From the NCBI GenBank assembly GCA_964632995.1, contig CAZWDL010000009.1, positions 27,192-91,191 of the forward strand: a DNA stretch of 64,000 nucleotides, given 5' to 3'. Positions 8,977 through 19,822 of the stretch are shown here, one piece after another; the stretch's first letter is position 1; every line of letters starts with the position of its first letter. This DNA comes from CAZWDL01 sp964632995. GTDB taxonomy: Bacteria; Bacteroidota; Bacteroidia; Chitinophagales; Saprospiraceae. The position numbers and the translations under genes are program-made. Below the pieces are notes generated by a model that did no database searches, was not told the DNA's origin, and saw nothing but the letters and a program-made list of their open reading frames with translations.

Positions 8977-11900
8977 ATGTTTAAGAATAACAAAATCATA
9001 AAATACCTTCTTCGAACCGCCCTGGTCCTGGCGGCAACCTTACTTCTATTGCTCGTATTGCTTAATCTGCCTCCTGTACAACAGTGGCTGACAGACCGCG
9101 CTACCGAGTATGTACAGAAAAAAACGAACACCACGGTACAAATCGGCGGCCTGAACCTGCGACTTCCCAATTCGCTGTTGCTGCAAGAACTGTATGTGGA
9201 AGATACCGAGCAGGATACACTCGTGTATATCGGTCAGTTGAAGACTGGTTTTTCGCTCACCGGGCTGTTGTCCAAACGCATCGAGATCACGGGTGTGCAG
9301 CTCCGCGATGTTACAGCTGACGTGCATCCGCTGGGCGACGGTATGATGAACTACCAGTTTCTGATCGACGCCTTTATGTCCGGCGGGCCGAGTCCGGAAA
9401 ACAAGGAAACTCCTTCCGGTGATGAGGGATGGACGGTATACCTTGCCGGCGCCTCGGTTGAGCTGAAAAATATCCGGGCCTACTATCTGCAACAGGACAG
9501 CACCATGGAGATGTCACTGGATTTACAAACGCTGAATGTCGACAGCCGGGAAGTGGACTTAAAACGGGGGTTGATCGACCTCGAACGGGTCGCTTTACGC
9601 AATACCCGGATGTCTATGCACCTGAAGGAAACACAGGAGTCGCCGGCGGATACGACGGAAAGTACCGCCAGATACCGGATCAGCAGCGATGAAATTCTGC
9701 TGGAAGAAATCGCCTATGCGCTCGAGCTGCCCGAATTAAAGCTTGGCGCTGAGGTCGGTTTAACGGAGGGGCAGTCTCTGTCCTTTCAACTCAGCCCTGA
9801 CACCATAGCCATTGCATCGCCGGCTTTCGACCTGCGAGGAGGGGCTTTCCGCTACGACGTCCCCGGGGAATCACCGATGCAGGGTTTTGACTACAACCAC
9901 ATGGCACTGGACTCTATCGCGATAAGCCTCCGTGATTTCACCTATGACAACCTGGACATTCGCGGTGTGATCGAGCAGGCCCGTGCCGCAGACAAAAGCG
10001 GCATCGCCCTGACCGGCCTTCAGGGAAAAATCCACTACACCCTGGATTCCATTCGCGTTTCGGATCTGGAGGCCCGTACCCGCCGTTCGCTGATCCGGGC
10101 CCCCTCCGCTTTCGTATCCTTTCCCTTTATCCGCAGCGATGGCGAGTTGTCGGACATGCGCCTGGAGGTCGATATCCCGCAAGCCTTTATTCATCCCGAA
10201 GAAGTCCCCTTTTTCGTCCCCAAGTTGCTCGATTATCCGGTCTTCCAGCAATCTTTTACCGAAAGGCTAAGCCTACAAAGCCGTATTTCGGGTAAGCTCG
10301 GCGACTTGCGCATCCACCGCTTCGATCTCCGGGGATGGGATAGTCAGTTGACTGCCGAGGGGCGGCTGCGCGAGGTACTGGACCCGGAGCAGGCACAAGT
10401 TGACCTGAAAGTTCCGGTGATCCAAATCGCTCAACGAGCACTGCAAACCTGGATTCCCGAAGGGATGCTGCCGGATTCGATCGAACTTCCGCAGGAAATC
10501 AGAGGGCAATTGCAGACCGCGGGTACGACGCGCAAAATGGATGTCGTCGTCAATCTACAAAGCAGCCGGCAAGTCAATACCCTCGCCAGCTCTTTAAAAG
10601 TAAGCGGGGAAGTCCGTCACCTCCTGGATCAAAACCGGCTGAGCTATCGCTTACAGCTCGACACCGTCTTCACCACCCGGGAAGCCCTGCGCACCCTCCT
10701 GCCCTCCTCTACCCTCCCTGACGACCTGCTCGTTATTGGCGACCTATACGGCACATTAGACACGCTGAATCCCACGCTGAATATCTACGTGCGGCGCGAT
10801 ACCAACCGGAGCCACCTAAACATCAGCGGCCATGTGAACCAGTTCCGGAACACGGAACTGCTGCAGACCGATATTCGCCTTGACTCAATAGATATCGCTC
10901 CCGACCTGATCGCCGCTTTTCTACCCCATGATCTCCTTCCCCCCTACCTTCGCATACCGGCCGTACAATCCGGCTACGTTACGCTGCGTGGTGGGCTGAA
11001 AGACCTGAAAACCGGGCTCGCGCTGCAAACCAGCCTGGGAGATATTGAATCCGAGGGTTCGCTGCAGGACTCCTCCTACCGACTGCGTTTAAGCCTGGAG
11101 GATTTCGATCCCGAAATGATTTTTGAGCCGGCGGCTTACGATTCTCTGGTAGGACGCGACCTTAGCGAAGTATCCCTGTATCTGAATGTCGACGGCGCCG
11201 GCTTTGACCCCAATGATAACCTGAACGCGAATGTCAGTCTGCAGCTCCGACCGGAGGCGCCCTCACTGAACTGGGACGAAGGCCTGCTCATACAAGGAAC
11301 CATCCGGGGCAACTCCTTTCAGGCCAGCGCTTCTGTGGAAGAACCGGGTATGCAGCTATCACTAAATAGCGATGCCCTGTTCCGGAAAGACTCCCTGTTT
11401 CGGGGAAATATTCAATTGGATCTGTCAGAACTGAACCTGCGCACCCTACGGCTCTCGGACCATCTAATCTTTTTCAACACACAATTACAGGCAAGTATCG
11501 ACGGACAAAGCACTAATCAGTTTCAGGGGAACCTGGCCCTGCGATCCGTCAACCTGCGTTTTGACAGCATTCTCGAACACGTAGACAGCTTTCTGGTCGA
11601 CGTCAATTTCCAGCCTGAAGAAAAAGAAATGCTGCTTCATTCCGATGTTGCCGAGGGCTTCCTGCGCGGCCAGTTTGAATACCCGGAAGTCATTCAACAA
11701 ATCCGCAGTTTTATTCGCTCTTATCTCGATCCTACTTATGCCGAATATACCCAACCTGATTCCAGCGGCGCCTATTTTGATTTCGACATTCAATTCATTC
11801 GCCCCGGCATCCTGACTTCCGGTCTGATCCCGGAACTGACGGACTTCAGCCCTTCCACGATATCGGGCCGATACGACGCCTTCGAGGAACAGCTTTTCCT

Positions 11901-14391
11901 CGAGAGCAATATTCCCCGCGTTCAATATGCCGGCATCGCCTTCGATTCGCTATCAGCAGGCATCGGCATCAGCCGCGACACGTTCGGCTACCGGATCAGA
12001 TTCCGGCGTATGAACGGCTTTGAACAAATTCAGGCGGAAAACCTCGTGCTGCAGGGCAGGCTGCAGGAGGGCCGGGTGATCAATCAGCTGATTCAACGCG
12101 ACGAGCAGGGAGAACGGCGTTTCGATGTAGTCCTGTACGTGGATCCTAAAGAAGACCAGGTTCGCTTTCACTTTCGTCAGAAAGCTATACTCAACTATAA
12201 AGGATGGCAGTTTTCGGAACAGAACGAAGTGCTCATAGGCCAGGATACCTTAAGTGTGACGGACTGGCGGCTAACTCATGAGGAACAGTATATCCAGTTG
12301 TCGGACCGACAGGGACAAGACCTGCTGGCCGGCTTCCAGAATTTCGATCTTCAATTCATTGCCAATACGCTCAAATACCAGAGCAACTACGTTGCCGGGA
12401 TTCTCAATGGCGAAGTCACCCTTAACACCATTCGCAGCGAACCAAAGCTGGACATAGATTTCACCATTGACAGCCTGAACATCCTCGAGGCCAACCTGGG
12501 CCGTTTACAGGCCGTGGCCAGGCAGGGGGAACGCGAAGGCAGCTGGGAAGGGCAACTGGATTTCGCCGGTGAAGGCCACGACTTCACCCTGGGAGGCTCC
12601 TATCAGCCGGGTGACGGGGATCAGCAGTTGGCCTTCCGGCTGGATGCCCAGCGTATTGACCTGGCTGAACTCGAGCCGCTTTCCATGGGCGCACTGCAAC
12701 AAACCGAAGGAAGCCTGAGCGGTCAAATAGATATTAACGGCAACACTGCCCAACCCAATATAGAAGGATCCATCCAGTTCCAGTCTGCCGCTTTCATGAT
12801 CAGCCAGTTACAGGTGTTATGGCAATTGGGTGATCAACCCATCACCTTTCAGAAAGTTCAGAGCGGAGGCCGGCAACTTCCCGCAGTGCAATTCAACCAG
12901 CTGACGCTGACGGATCCCAACGGTGACCAGTTCATCCTGGAGGGTCGTATCACCACCCCTGATTTCAGCCGCTTCCAAATGGACCTGAAAACGACGGCTA
13001 ATAGTTTTCTGGTCATGGACACGGAACAAGCAGATAATGACTTGTATTACGGGCAGATCGAGGCAGACTTGGACGGCCTGCTCAGCGGGCCTTTGGATTC
13101 TGCATCGGTGGTGATGAATGTGCGTACGGCTAAGACCTCCCGAGTCGTTTATAATTATCCTACTGACGCTATCGGCTCCGTCGAGTCCGGAGAAGGAATT
13201 ATTGAATTCCGGGCTCCCGACACGCTGGGCGGCGGCTTCCTGCAGCAAAAACGCGAAAGGCAGCCCAGTACAATCAATCCGCTGGGTTGGGATTTCACCG
13301 TCAATGCATCCATTAATGACAATCTGAATCTGCGCCTCATTACCAATCCGATTACCGGCGACCGTTTTGCAGGAAAAGGTGAAGGGAATATTACCTTAAG
13401 GCTTTCTCCCAGAGGCAATATCTCCCTGAGCGGTCAGGTAGAAATTCTTGAAGGAGATTACTTATTCTCCTATACCGAACTGGTTAAACGCACTTTTACC
13501 GTAATAAAAGACAGTTACATTAGCTGGACGGGTGATCCCGCTCAACCGGAATTGTTCATCAAGGCCAAGTATACGACCAAAGCCAGTCCGCTTCCCATTA
13601 TGCCCGTCACAGAAAATAGCTCTCCCGCGGAAGTTGCTCCCTTTAAGCGGCGGCAGGAATTCAATGTATTATTTACGGTATCAGGCAGGCTCAACGACTT
13701 AGAGGTGAACACCGAAATCGAATATCCCAACACCCCTTTTAATACGAACAACACGGCAATAGAAACCGCCATCGAACGGTTGAACCAAAACGATTCCCAG
13801 ACAAACACCCAGGCTTTCAGCTTGCTGCTCTTCAATGGTTTTATGTCTACCAGTATGGCGAGCAATAATGATATGCAGGTTATTAATATCACTCAGGGGC
13901 TCAATGACCTGTTGACCAATTATCTCAATAATTTTGCTGAGCAGTATATCAGTTTTGTCAATATCGACTTCAGCATCGAGTCCAGCAGTGAAGAGGTAGG
14001 CAATTATTTTGACAACACCGATTTCCGGGTGAGCGTACAGAAATCCTTCCTCAACGATCGCCTGACCGTCAGCGTGGATGGCATTGCTTCCAGTCAGGAA
14101 GCAACACCAAGCGCCAGTACCAATACCAACGAAATGCAGGCTTACCTCGACAATATTACAGTGGAATATGCGCTGACTACCGATGGCCGGTTGAGAATTA
14201 AATTATACAACCAGCACGACCGCGACGACTTTCTAGGAGGGGATGTCATCAAATTCGGCGGAGCAATCGTGTTTTCCCGGGATTTTCAAAAACTGCGTCT
14301 ATTCCCCGGCAAACAACAAGCAGAAGAGCCGGTTCCGCCACCGGACAGCACCAGAACGGACTCCACGAAGAACCTGATCAATAATGAATGA
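8977..14391 (+). CDS. tamB: Translocation and assembly module inner-membrane protein TamB
   Basis: This 1804-residue member of the TamB/AsmA-like group spans the periplasm as a long beta-taco structure, and is thought to move lipid or help insert outer-membrane proteins. Residues 1-30 give one membrane anchor (IIKYLLRTALVLAATLLLLLV). The middle is a long run of beta strands with few cysteines. The last ~450 residues match the DUF490/TamB C-terminal domain, with GDYLFSYTELVKRTFTV near 1490 and a conserved SLLLFNGFMS near 1620. ATG 8977 is preferred over the in-frame GTG at 8959, since it places the basic KNNKIIK directly before the helix. The stop overlaps the next start (ATGA), so it is coupled to the TamA-like gene. 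Confidence 0.85.
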   Translation: MFKNNKIIKYLLRTALVLAATLLLLLVLLNLPPVQQWLTDRATEYVQKKTNTTVQIGGLNLRLPNSLLLQELYVEDTEQDTLVYIGQLKTGFSLTGLLSKRIEITGVQLRDVTADVHPLGDGMMNYQFLIDAFMSGGPSPENKETPSGDEGWTVYLAGASVELKNIRAYYLQQDSTMEMSLDLQTLNVDSREVDLKRGLIDLERVALRNTRMSMHLKETQESPADTTESTARYRISSDEILLEEIAYALELPELKLGAEVGLTEGQSLSFQLSPDTIAIASPAFDLRGGAFRYDVPGESPMQGFDYNHMALDSIAISLRDFTYDNLDIRGVIEQARAADKSGIALTGLQGKIHYTLDSIRVSDLEARTRRSLIRAPSAFVSFPFIRSDGELSDMRLEVDIPQAFIHPEEVPFFVPKLLDYPVFQQSFTERLSLQSRISGKLGDLRIHRFDLRGWDSQLTAEGRLREVLDPEQAQVDLKVPVIQIAQRALQTWIPEGMLPDSIELPQEIRGQLQTAGTTRKMDVVVNLQSSRQVNTLASSLKVSGEVRHLLDQNRLSYRLQLDTVFTTREALRTLLPSSTLPDDLLVIGDLYGTLDTLNPTLNIYVRRDTNRSHLNISGHVNQFRNTELLQTDIRLDSIDIAPDLIAAFLPHDLLPPYLRIPAVQSGYVTLRGGLKDLKTGLALQTSLGDIESEGSLQDSSYRLRLSLEDFDPEMIFEPAAYDSLVGRDLSEVSLYLNVDGAGFDPNDNLNANVSLQLRPEAPSLNWDEGLLIQGTIRGNSFQASASVEEPGMQLSLNSDALFRKDSLFRGNIQLDLSELNLRTLRLSDHLIFFNTQLQASIDGQSTNQFQGNLALRSVNLRFDSILEHVDSFLVDVNFQPEEKEMLLHSDVAEGFLRGQFEYPEVIQQIRSFIRSYLDPTYAEYTQPDSSGAYFDFDIQFIRPGILTSGLIPELTDFSPSTISGRYDAFEEQLFLESNIPRVQYAGIAFDSLSAGIGISRDTFGYRIRFRRMNGFEQIQAENLVLQGRLQEGRVINQLIQRDEQGERRFDVVLYVDPKEDQVRFHFRQKAILNYKGWQFSEQNEVLIGQDTLSVTDWRLTHEEQYIQLSDRQGQDLLAGFQNFDLQFIANTLKYQSNYVAGILNGEVTLNTIRSEPKLDIDFTIDSLNILEANLGRLQAVARQGEREGSWEGQLDFAGEGHDFTLGGSYQPGDGDQQLAFRLDAQRIDLAELEPLSMGALQQTEGSLSGQIDINGNTAQPNIEGSIQFQSAAFMISQLQVLWQLGDQPITFQKVQSGGRQLPAVQFNQLTLTDPNGDQFILEGRITTPDFSRFQMDLKTTANSFLVMDTEQADNDLYYGQIEADLDGLLSGPLDSASVVMNVRTAKTSRVVYNYPTDAIGSVESGEGIIEFRAPDTLGGGFLQQKRERQPSTINPLGWDFTVNASINDNLNLRLITNPITGDRFAGKGEGNITLRLSPRGNISLSGQVEILEGDYLFSYTELVKRTFTVIKDSYISWTGDPAQPELFIKAKYTTKASPLPIMPVTENSSPAEVAPFKRRQEFNVLFTVSGRLNDLEVNTEIEYPNTPFNTNNTAIETAIERLNQNDSQTNTQAFSLLLFNGFMSTSMASNNDMQVINITQGLNDLLTNYLNNFAEQYISFVNIDFSIESSSEEVGNYFDNTDFRVSVQKSFLNDRLTVSVDGIASSQEATPSASTNTNEMQAYLDNITVEYALTTDGRLRIKLYNQHDRDDFLGGDVIKFGGAIVFSRDFQKLRLFPGKQQAEEPVPPPDSTRTDSTKNLINNE

Positions 14392-16805
14392 ATAAGTGCA
14401 GCATACATAAAACCTATCCTGTTTTACACCGTCTCCTGTCCCTTACGGCCTGCCTGATGATGATACTGGCTGCATCGAGTTGTTCAATAACGAAAAGGGT
14501 GCCGGAAGGTGAACTGCTCTATACCGGATCGGAACTGGAATTCCAACACGCCGATTCGATCTCGCACCGGATAATTAAAAGAGAATTAGAAGACCTCTAC
14601 GCGCCACGGGCCAATCGTCGTTTACTGGGTTTACCTTTCCGGCTTTGGGCTTATAATCTCTTTTATACCAAAAAGGAAACCGGATTGATCCACTGGTTGC
14701 AATCGAATTTGGGAGAACCCCCGGTGCTTTACGATCCCAAAATTACGCGTACCGTCGAACGACTTATGGAAAATCGTTCCTTCAACCGGGGATTTTTCAA
14801 TGCCGAAGTAGATAGCCGGGTAGACAGTTCCGGTAAAAAGGCCGAAGTTCTATACCACGTAGCGCTGGAAGCTCCTTACCGTTTCCAGGAATACAAAATG
14901 GCTATTCAGAATGAGGCCATTGCCGGTCATCTGGCAGGGCTGCCCCCCAGTCCTCATATCAAAGCAGGCAACCAGTACAACCTGGAGGCCTTAAAATCAG
15001 AACGCGAACGCGTGGCGCAATGGTTGTCTAAAAAAGGATACTTTTATTTCGACCCCAATTATCTGAAGTTTATCGGCGATACCATCAGCGGCCAACGGAA
15101 GGTATCTCTGGAACTGGTTTTAAAAGAAGACACGCCCAAAGAGGATCTTCGTCCCATGTATATTTCGGACATACAGGTTTATCCCAATTTCCGGCTTAAC
15201 CAGGCAGCAGATCTCCAGCAAATGGAAGTTGACAGTATCACTTTTAACTATGAGGAATTGAATGTCCGGCCCAACACTCTGTTAAATGCCATCCTGTTCA
15301 AAAGAGGTGATCGCTACCACGTCGATCTGCATCAGCGCACCCAGGAGCGATTACTCAATCTTCCTGTCTTTCAATTTGTCAATATCCGTTTTCAGCGGGC
15401 TCCGCAAAGCGATTCACTTCTCCAGATGCAGGTTTTTCTGACGCCCCGCAAACCCAATACGATCGAGGGCTCGGTCGGGCTCTCTCACAAATCTACCGGA
15501 TTCCTCGGACCGGAAATCAACGCTACCTATATTAACCGCAATTTATTCAAGGGGGCCGAACTCTTGCGTATTTCCGGTAATGCCAGTTTCAATTTCCCTT
15601 TGAGTAGCAATACCCGTCAGTATTACCAGGAGATTGAGGGGCTGGCCTCCATTACGCGCCCCGGGCTGTTGTTTCCCTTTCTCCCACAAAGTTTCCGGGA
15701 TAAGTTAATCGGTTCCGGCACCTCTCTCGAACTACGGTTTGCCCAGGAGCGAGCCCGCTTTCCTTTGAAAGCCGATACGGTTAGCGCTGCCAGTTTGATT
15801 TCCATCCTGGAGGAGGCCAGCTTTCCCAGCCTGGCGGAAAAACTCAGACAGGACAGCACCTACGCTCCCTTTATCGGCGTTCAGGAATTGGAGATTACCT
15901 ATGGGTACCGGTGGCGGGCAAGACCGCAGGTTATTCACGAATTTAACCCCCTGCATTTCCGTTTTCAAAACGGAACTTTTGAAGACGGGGAACTGAGAAA
16001 GCTCCTCCTTATCGTCAATATCTTACAAGATAACCTGGAGCGCAGTCTCAATCTCGAACGCATGTTCATCTTTCAACCGGAGTACATTTTCAATTTTGAC
16101 AGTCGCCGGCTAGCGTTGAAAAGCCACAATTACTTTTTCCAGGGCAGGATAGCCTATGCCGGCAACGAAGTAATTCCCGGCAAGAAAACGGACTTGAATC
16201 TCGGCAAGCTGGAAAGCCAGTTTTTTCAATTGGAAACCGATACCCGGTACTTCTTGATTACCGGAGGGCAGCATACCCTGGCTACCCGCTTTGTCGCCAA
16301 CGCCTCTTTCCCACTAGATCAGGAGCTGATTCTTCCTTTTTTCGACTTCTATACCGTCGGTGGGCCGAATAGCGTGCGCGCTTATGCCACCAGAGAAATC
16401 GGACCGGGCGCCACCGACCCAGCCGATGGTGCTTTTACCCTGTTGCAGGGCCGTGGCGACATCAAACTGGAAAGCAGCCTGGAATACCGGCGCAGGCTGA
16501 GCAAATATTTCGAACTTGCTTTCTTCCTTGACGCTGGCAATGTCTGGCTGTTTGAAAACCGGGGCGATGATCAAAAAGAAAAATTTAATTTCAATACATT
16601 CTACAAAGAGCTGGCCTCCGGAACCGGCATGGGCCTGCGCGTCAATATCAGCGGGCTTGTTGTCCGGCTCGATCTGGCCTTTCCGCTTTCCAAGCCCTGG
16701 CTGGATCCCGGCCGGCGATGGGTGCTCGACGAAGTGGACTTTGGCGATCCCTCCTGGCGCCGGGACAACCTGCAATGGCACCTGGCCTTCGGGTATCCGT
16801 TTTAG
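14388..16805 (+). CDS. tamL: TamA-like outer-membrane lipoprotein (TamL type)
   Basis: The 805-residue product belongs to the Omp85/BamA superfamily. The N-terminus has a lipoprotein signal peptide with lipobox LAASSC (Cys about 32), which distinguishes the lipidated Bacteroidota version (TamL) from proteobacterial TamA. POTRA-like segments follow to about residue 360. The C-terminal half is a 16-strand-type beta barrel with the typical GGPNSVRAYATREIGPG loop near 661-677 and a closing FGYPF terminal strand. ATGA overlap with tamB indicates translational coupling and one transport machine. Some related annotations would say 'BamA/TamA family' only; the lipobox and partner gene favour TamL. 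Confidence 0.85.
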   Translation: MNKCSIHKTYPVLHRLLSLTACLMMILAASSCSITKRVPEGELLYTGSELEFQHADSISHRIIKRELEDLYAPRANRRLLGLPFRLWAYNLFYTKKETGLIHWLQSNLGEPPVLYDPKITRTVERLMENRSFNRGFFNAEVDSRVDSSGKKAEVLYHVALEAPYRFQEYKMAIQNEAIAGHLAGLPPSPHIKAGNQYNLEALKSERERVAQWLSKKGYFYFDPNYLKFIGDTISGQRKVSLELVLKEDTPKEDLRPMYISDIQVYPNFRLNQAADLQQMEVDSITFNYEELNVRPNTLLNAILFKRGDRYHVDLHQRTQERLLNLPVFQFVNIRFQRAPQSDSLLQMQVFLTPRKPNTIEGSVGLSHKSTGFLGPEINATYINRNLFKGAELLRISGNASFNFPLSSNTRQYYQEIEGLASITRPGLLFPFLPQSFRDKLIGSGTSLELRFAQERARFPLKADTVSAASLISILEEASFPSLAEKLRQDSTYAPFIGVQELEITYGYRWRARPQVIHEFNPLHFRFQNGTFEDGELRKLLLIVNILQDNLERSLNLERMFIFQPEYIFNFDSRRLALKSHNYFFQGRIAYAGNEVIPGKKTDLNLGKLESQFFQLETDTRYFLITGGQHTLATRFVANASFPLDQELILPFFDFYTVGGPNSVRAYATREIGPGATDPADGAFTLLQGRGDIKLESSLEYRRRLSKYFELAFFLDAGNVWLFENRGDDQKEKFNFNTFYKELASGTGMGLRVNISGLVVRLDLAFPLSKPWLDPGRRWVLDEVDFGDPSWRRDNLQWHLAFGYPF

Positions 16806-16883
16806 AGGGGAATCATTGAGGAAGCATTAGCGGGCAGAGGAAAAGCACCGCGAGCCGAAAGCTGAAAAGGGAGGGCAACAAAA

Positions 16884-16932
16884 ATCAGTCATACCTGATT
16901 TTCAAAAAGGCTGAAAATCCGGCATGACTGAT
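16884..16932. terminator. Bidirectional terminator-like hairpin between tamL and sucD
   Basis: An almost complete inverted repeat joins 16884-16904 with 16912-16932 (19 of 21 positions paired, 7-nt loop). It sits between two convergent genes. There is no strong U-run on either side, so the terminator role is inferred from position and stability. Confidence 0.55.
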
Positions 16933-17007
16933 GCTCTGCGAACTTATTATCCATGAGGGTTCCACAACCCGGATTATTCCTGCATATTGATCCATGAAGG
17001 ATCCGGA

Positions 17008-17892
17008 TTAAGACCCGGCTTTCACCCCCAGGGCTTTAGCCATGGTATCACCGATATGGGCGGGCGATTTGACGACATGGATGCCGCATTCCTGCATAAT
17101 TTTCATTTTTGCTTCGGCGGTATCTTCTTTGCCTCCGATGATGGCGCCGGCGTGGCCCATAGTCCGGCCCTTGGGCGCGGTCTGCCCGGCGATAAAGCCG
17201 ACGACTGGTTTGGTGCCGTGTTCTTTTATGTAGTGAGCAGCATCAGCTTCCATGCTGCCGCCGATTTCACCGATCATGACAATACCCTCCGTTTCCGGAT
17301 CATTCATCAACAGCTCAACAGCCTCTTTGGTAGTGGTGCCCACGATGGGGTCGCCGCCGATGCCGATACAAGTGGACTGGCCGAGACCGGCTTTAGTCAC
17401 CTGATCGACGGCTTCGTAAGTAAGGGTTCCGGAACGGGAGACGATGCCGATGCTGCCTTTTTTATGGATGAAACCGGGCATAATGCCGCATTTGGCTTCA
17501 CCGGGAGTAATGACGCCCGGACAGTTCGGACCGACGAGCCGCGCCTCCCGGTCATTGAGATAGGTTTTTACCTTCACCATATCCTGTACGGGGATACCTT
17601 CAGTGATACAGATGATGACCTCAATCCCGGCATCGGCCGCTTCCATGATGGCGTCGGCAGCGAAGGCCGGAGGAACGAAGATGACGGAAGTATCGGCGCC
17701 GGCTTCTTCAACGGCATCGGCTACGGTGTTGAATACCGGCAGGTCAAGATGTTGCTGACCACCTTTGCCGGGGGTGACCCCGCCGACGACATTGGTGCCG
17801 TACTCAATCATCTGTTCTGCGTGAAAAGTACCTTCTTTGCCCGTGAAACCCTGTACGATCACACGGGAATTTTTATTGACCAATACTGACAT
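17008..17892 (-). CDS. sucD: Succinate-CoA ligase alpha subunit
   Basis: SucD is the 294-residue alpha subunit of succinyl-CoA synthetase, which makes ATP or GTP from succinyl-CoA in the TCA cycle together with SucB/SucC-type beta subunit. The CoA-binding Rossmann domain starts with [14 protein letters not shown] (11-24), and [10 protein letters not shown] (36-45) contacts Co[13 protein letters not shown] (121-132) is the family signature. The phosphorylated histidine is His247 in GHAGAIIGG. Length is normal. The beta-subunit gene is not in this window, so the subunits are not co-transcribed here. It lies 68 nt downstream of the FtsB-like gene. Confidence 0.95.
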   Translation of the reverse strand: MSVLVNKNSRVIVQGFTGKEGTFHAEQMIEYGTNVVGGVTPGKGGQQHLDLPVFNTVADAVEEAGADTSVIFVPPAFAADAIMEAADAGIEVIICITEGIPVQDMVKVKTYLNDREARLVGPNCPGVITPGEAKCGIMPGFIHKKGSIGIVSRSGTLTYEAVDQVTKAGLGQSTCIGIGGDPIVGTTTKEAVELLMNDPETEGIVMIGEIGGSMEADAAHYIKEHGTKPVVGFIAGQTAPKGRTMGHAGAIIGGKEDTAEAKMKIMQECGIHVVKSPAHIGDTMAKALGVKAGS

Positions 17893-17955
17893 GATCTTGA
17901 GTTAGTTTATTAGAGTTTTCGCAACTGGAATCATCACGAAAACACTGTTCGATTG

Positions 17956-17963
17956 CAAAATTA
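17956..17963 (-). promoter_or_regulatory. Candidate sucD promoter (-7 element)
   Basis: The minus strand reads TAATTTTG, an exact TAnnTTTG, 64 nt before the sucD ATG. It overlaps the stop region of the upstream gene. A -33 TTTG is not at the expected place, so support is moderate. Confidence 0.4.
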
Positions 17964-18284
17964 TTTCAATTCCCCTTCTTCCTTAATAATAAAGACATCC
18001 TCATCACTCTTTTGCAGGTAGTAGCGTTCGCGGGCGAATTTTTCACGATTGACCTCCAGATCATAACGATCCTGTTCGGCCTCTTCGATCTTCTTGGAGT
18101 AGTAAGCCTTGTCTTCCTCCAGTTTATCCACGGTGCGTTGCAATTGCCACTGCGTGATAAAATCATGTTTATCGAAAAAAATCATCCAGAAGAGGAACAT
18201 GGCCAGCACCAGGAAGTATTTATTCTTCAGGGGCGCCGGAACATCCTCCAGCCATTTTTGCAACGGACTTTTACCTAAAGCCAT
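17961..18284 (-). CDS. FtsB/DivIC-family septum formation initiator protein
   Basis: This is a 107-residue bitopic membrane protein. It has a short cytoplasmic N-terminus, one membrane helix at about 21-38 (NKYFLVLAMFLFWMIFFD) and a coiled coil at about 43-85 (QRTVDKLEEDKAYYSKKIEEAE). It ends in the typical ERYYLQKSDEDVFIIKEE segment of this family. FtsB/DivIC bridges FtsL and FtsQ in the divisome. Its place next to enolase matches the common Bacteroidota order and resembles the E. coli eno-ftsB neighbourhood. Confidence 0.85.
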   Translation of the reverse strand: MALGKSPLQKWLEDVPAPLKNKYFLVLAMFLFWMIFFDKHDFITQWQLQRTVDKLEEDKAYYSKKIEEAEQDRYDLEVNREKFARERYYLQKSDEDVFIIKEEGELK

Positions 18285-18460
18285 GGTATTGGGTTTTAAT
18301 GGGAACCGGGCAAAAGGTTTTTCGTCCTTGCTCTTCTCTTTCCAGGCAAAGCCTGTCGGGGAGAAGAACAGCGGATTTTCGACCTTTTCCTTCCGGCCAT
18401 TTCAATTTTTTTCCAATATACCCAAAAGAGGATAATATGTCAAAGAAGGTGTCCAAATTC

Positions 18461-18488
18461 GGGGATGCCTGCCTTAACAGGCGCCCCC
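18461..18488 (-). terminator. Hairpin downstream of eno
   Basis: GGGG (18461-18464) and GCCTG (18467-18471) pair with CAGGC (18478-18482) and CCCC (18484-18487) around a 6-nt loop. It starts 17 nt past the enolase stop. No strong U-run follows on the minus strand, so it may only slow or protect the transcript end. Confidence 0.4.
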
Positions 18489-18504
18489 GAAAGCAGCTAA
18501 GCGT

Positions 18505-19818
<1,314 letters not shown>

Positions 19819-19822
19819 TTAA

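Noticed and set aside
16987..17889. 300-codon open frame opposite sucD
   Set aside because: Fully antisense to sucD, which has an intact active site; no signal or domain seen.
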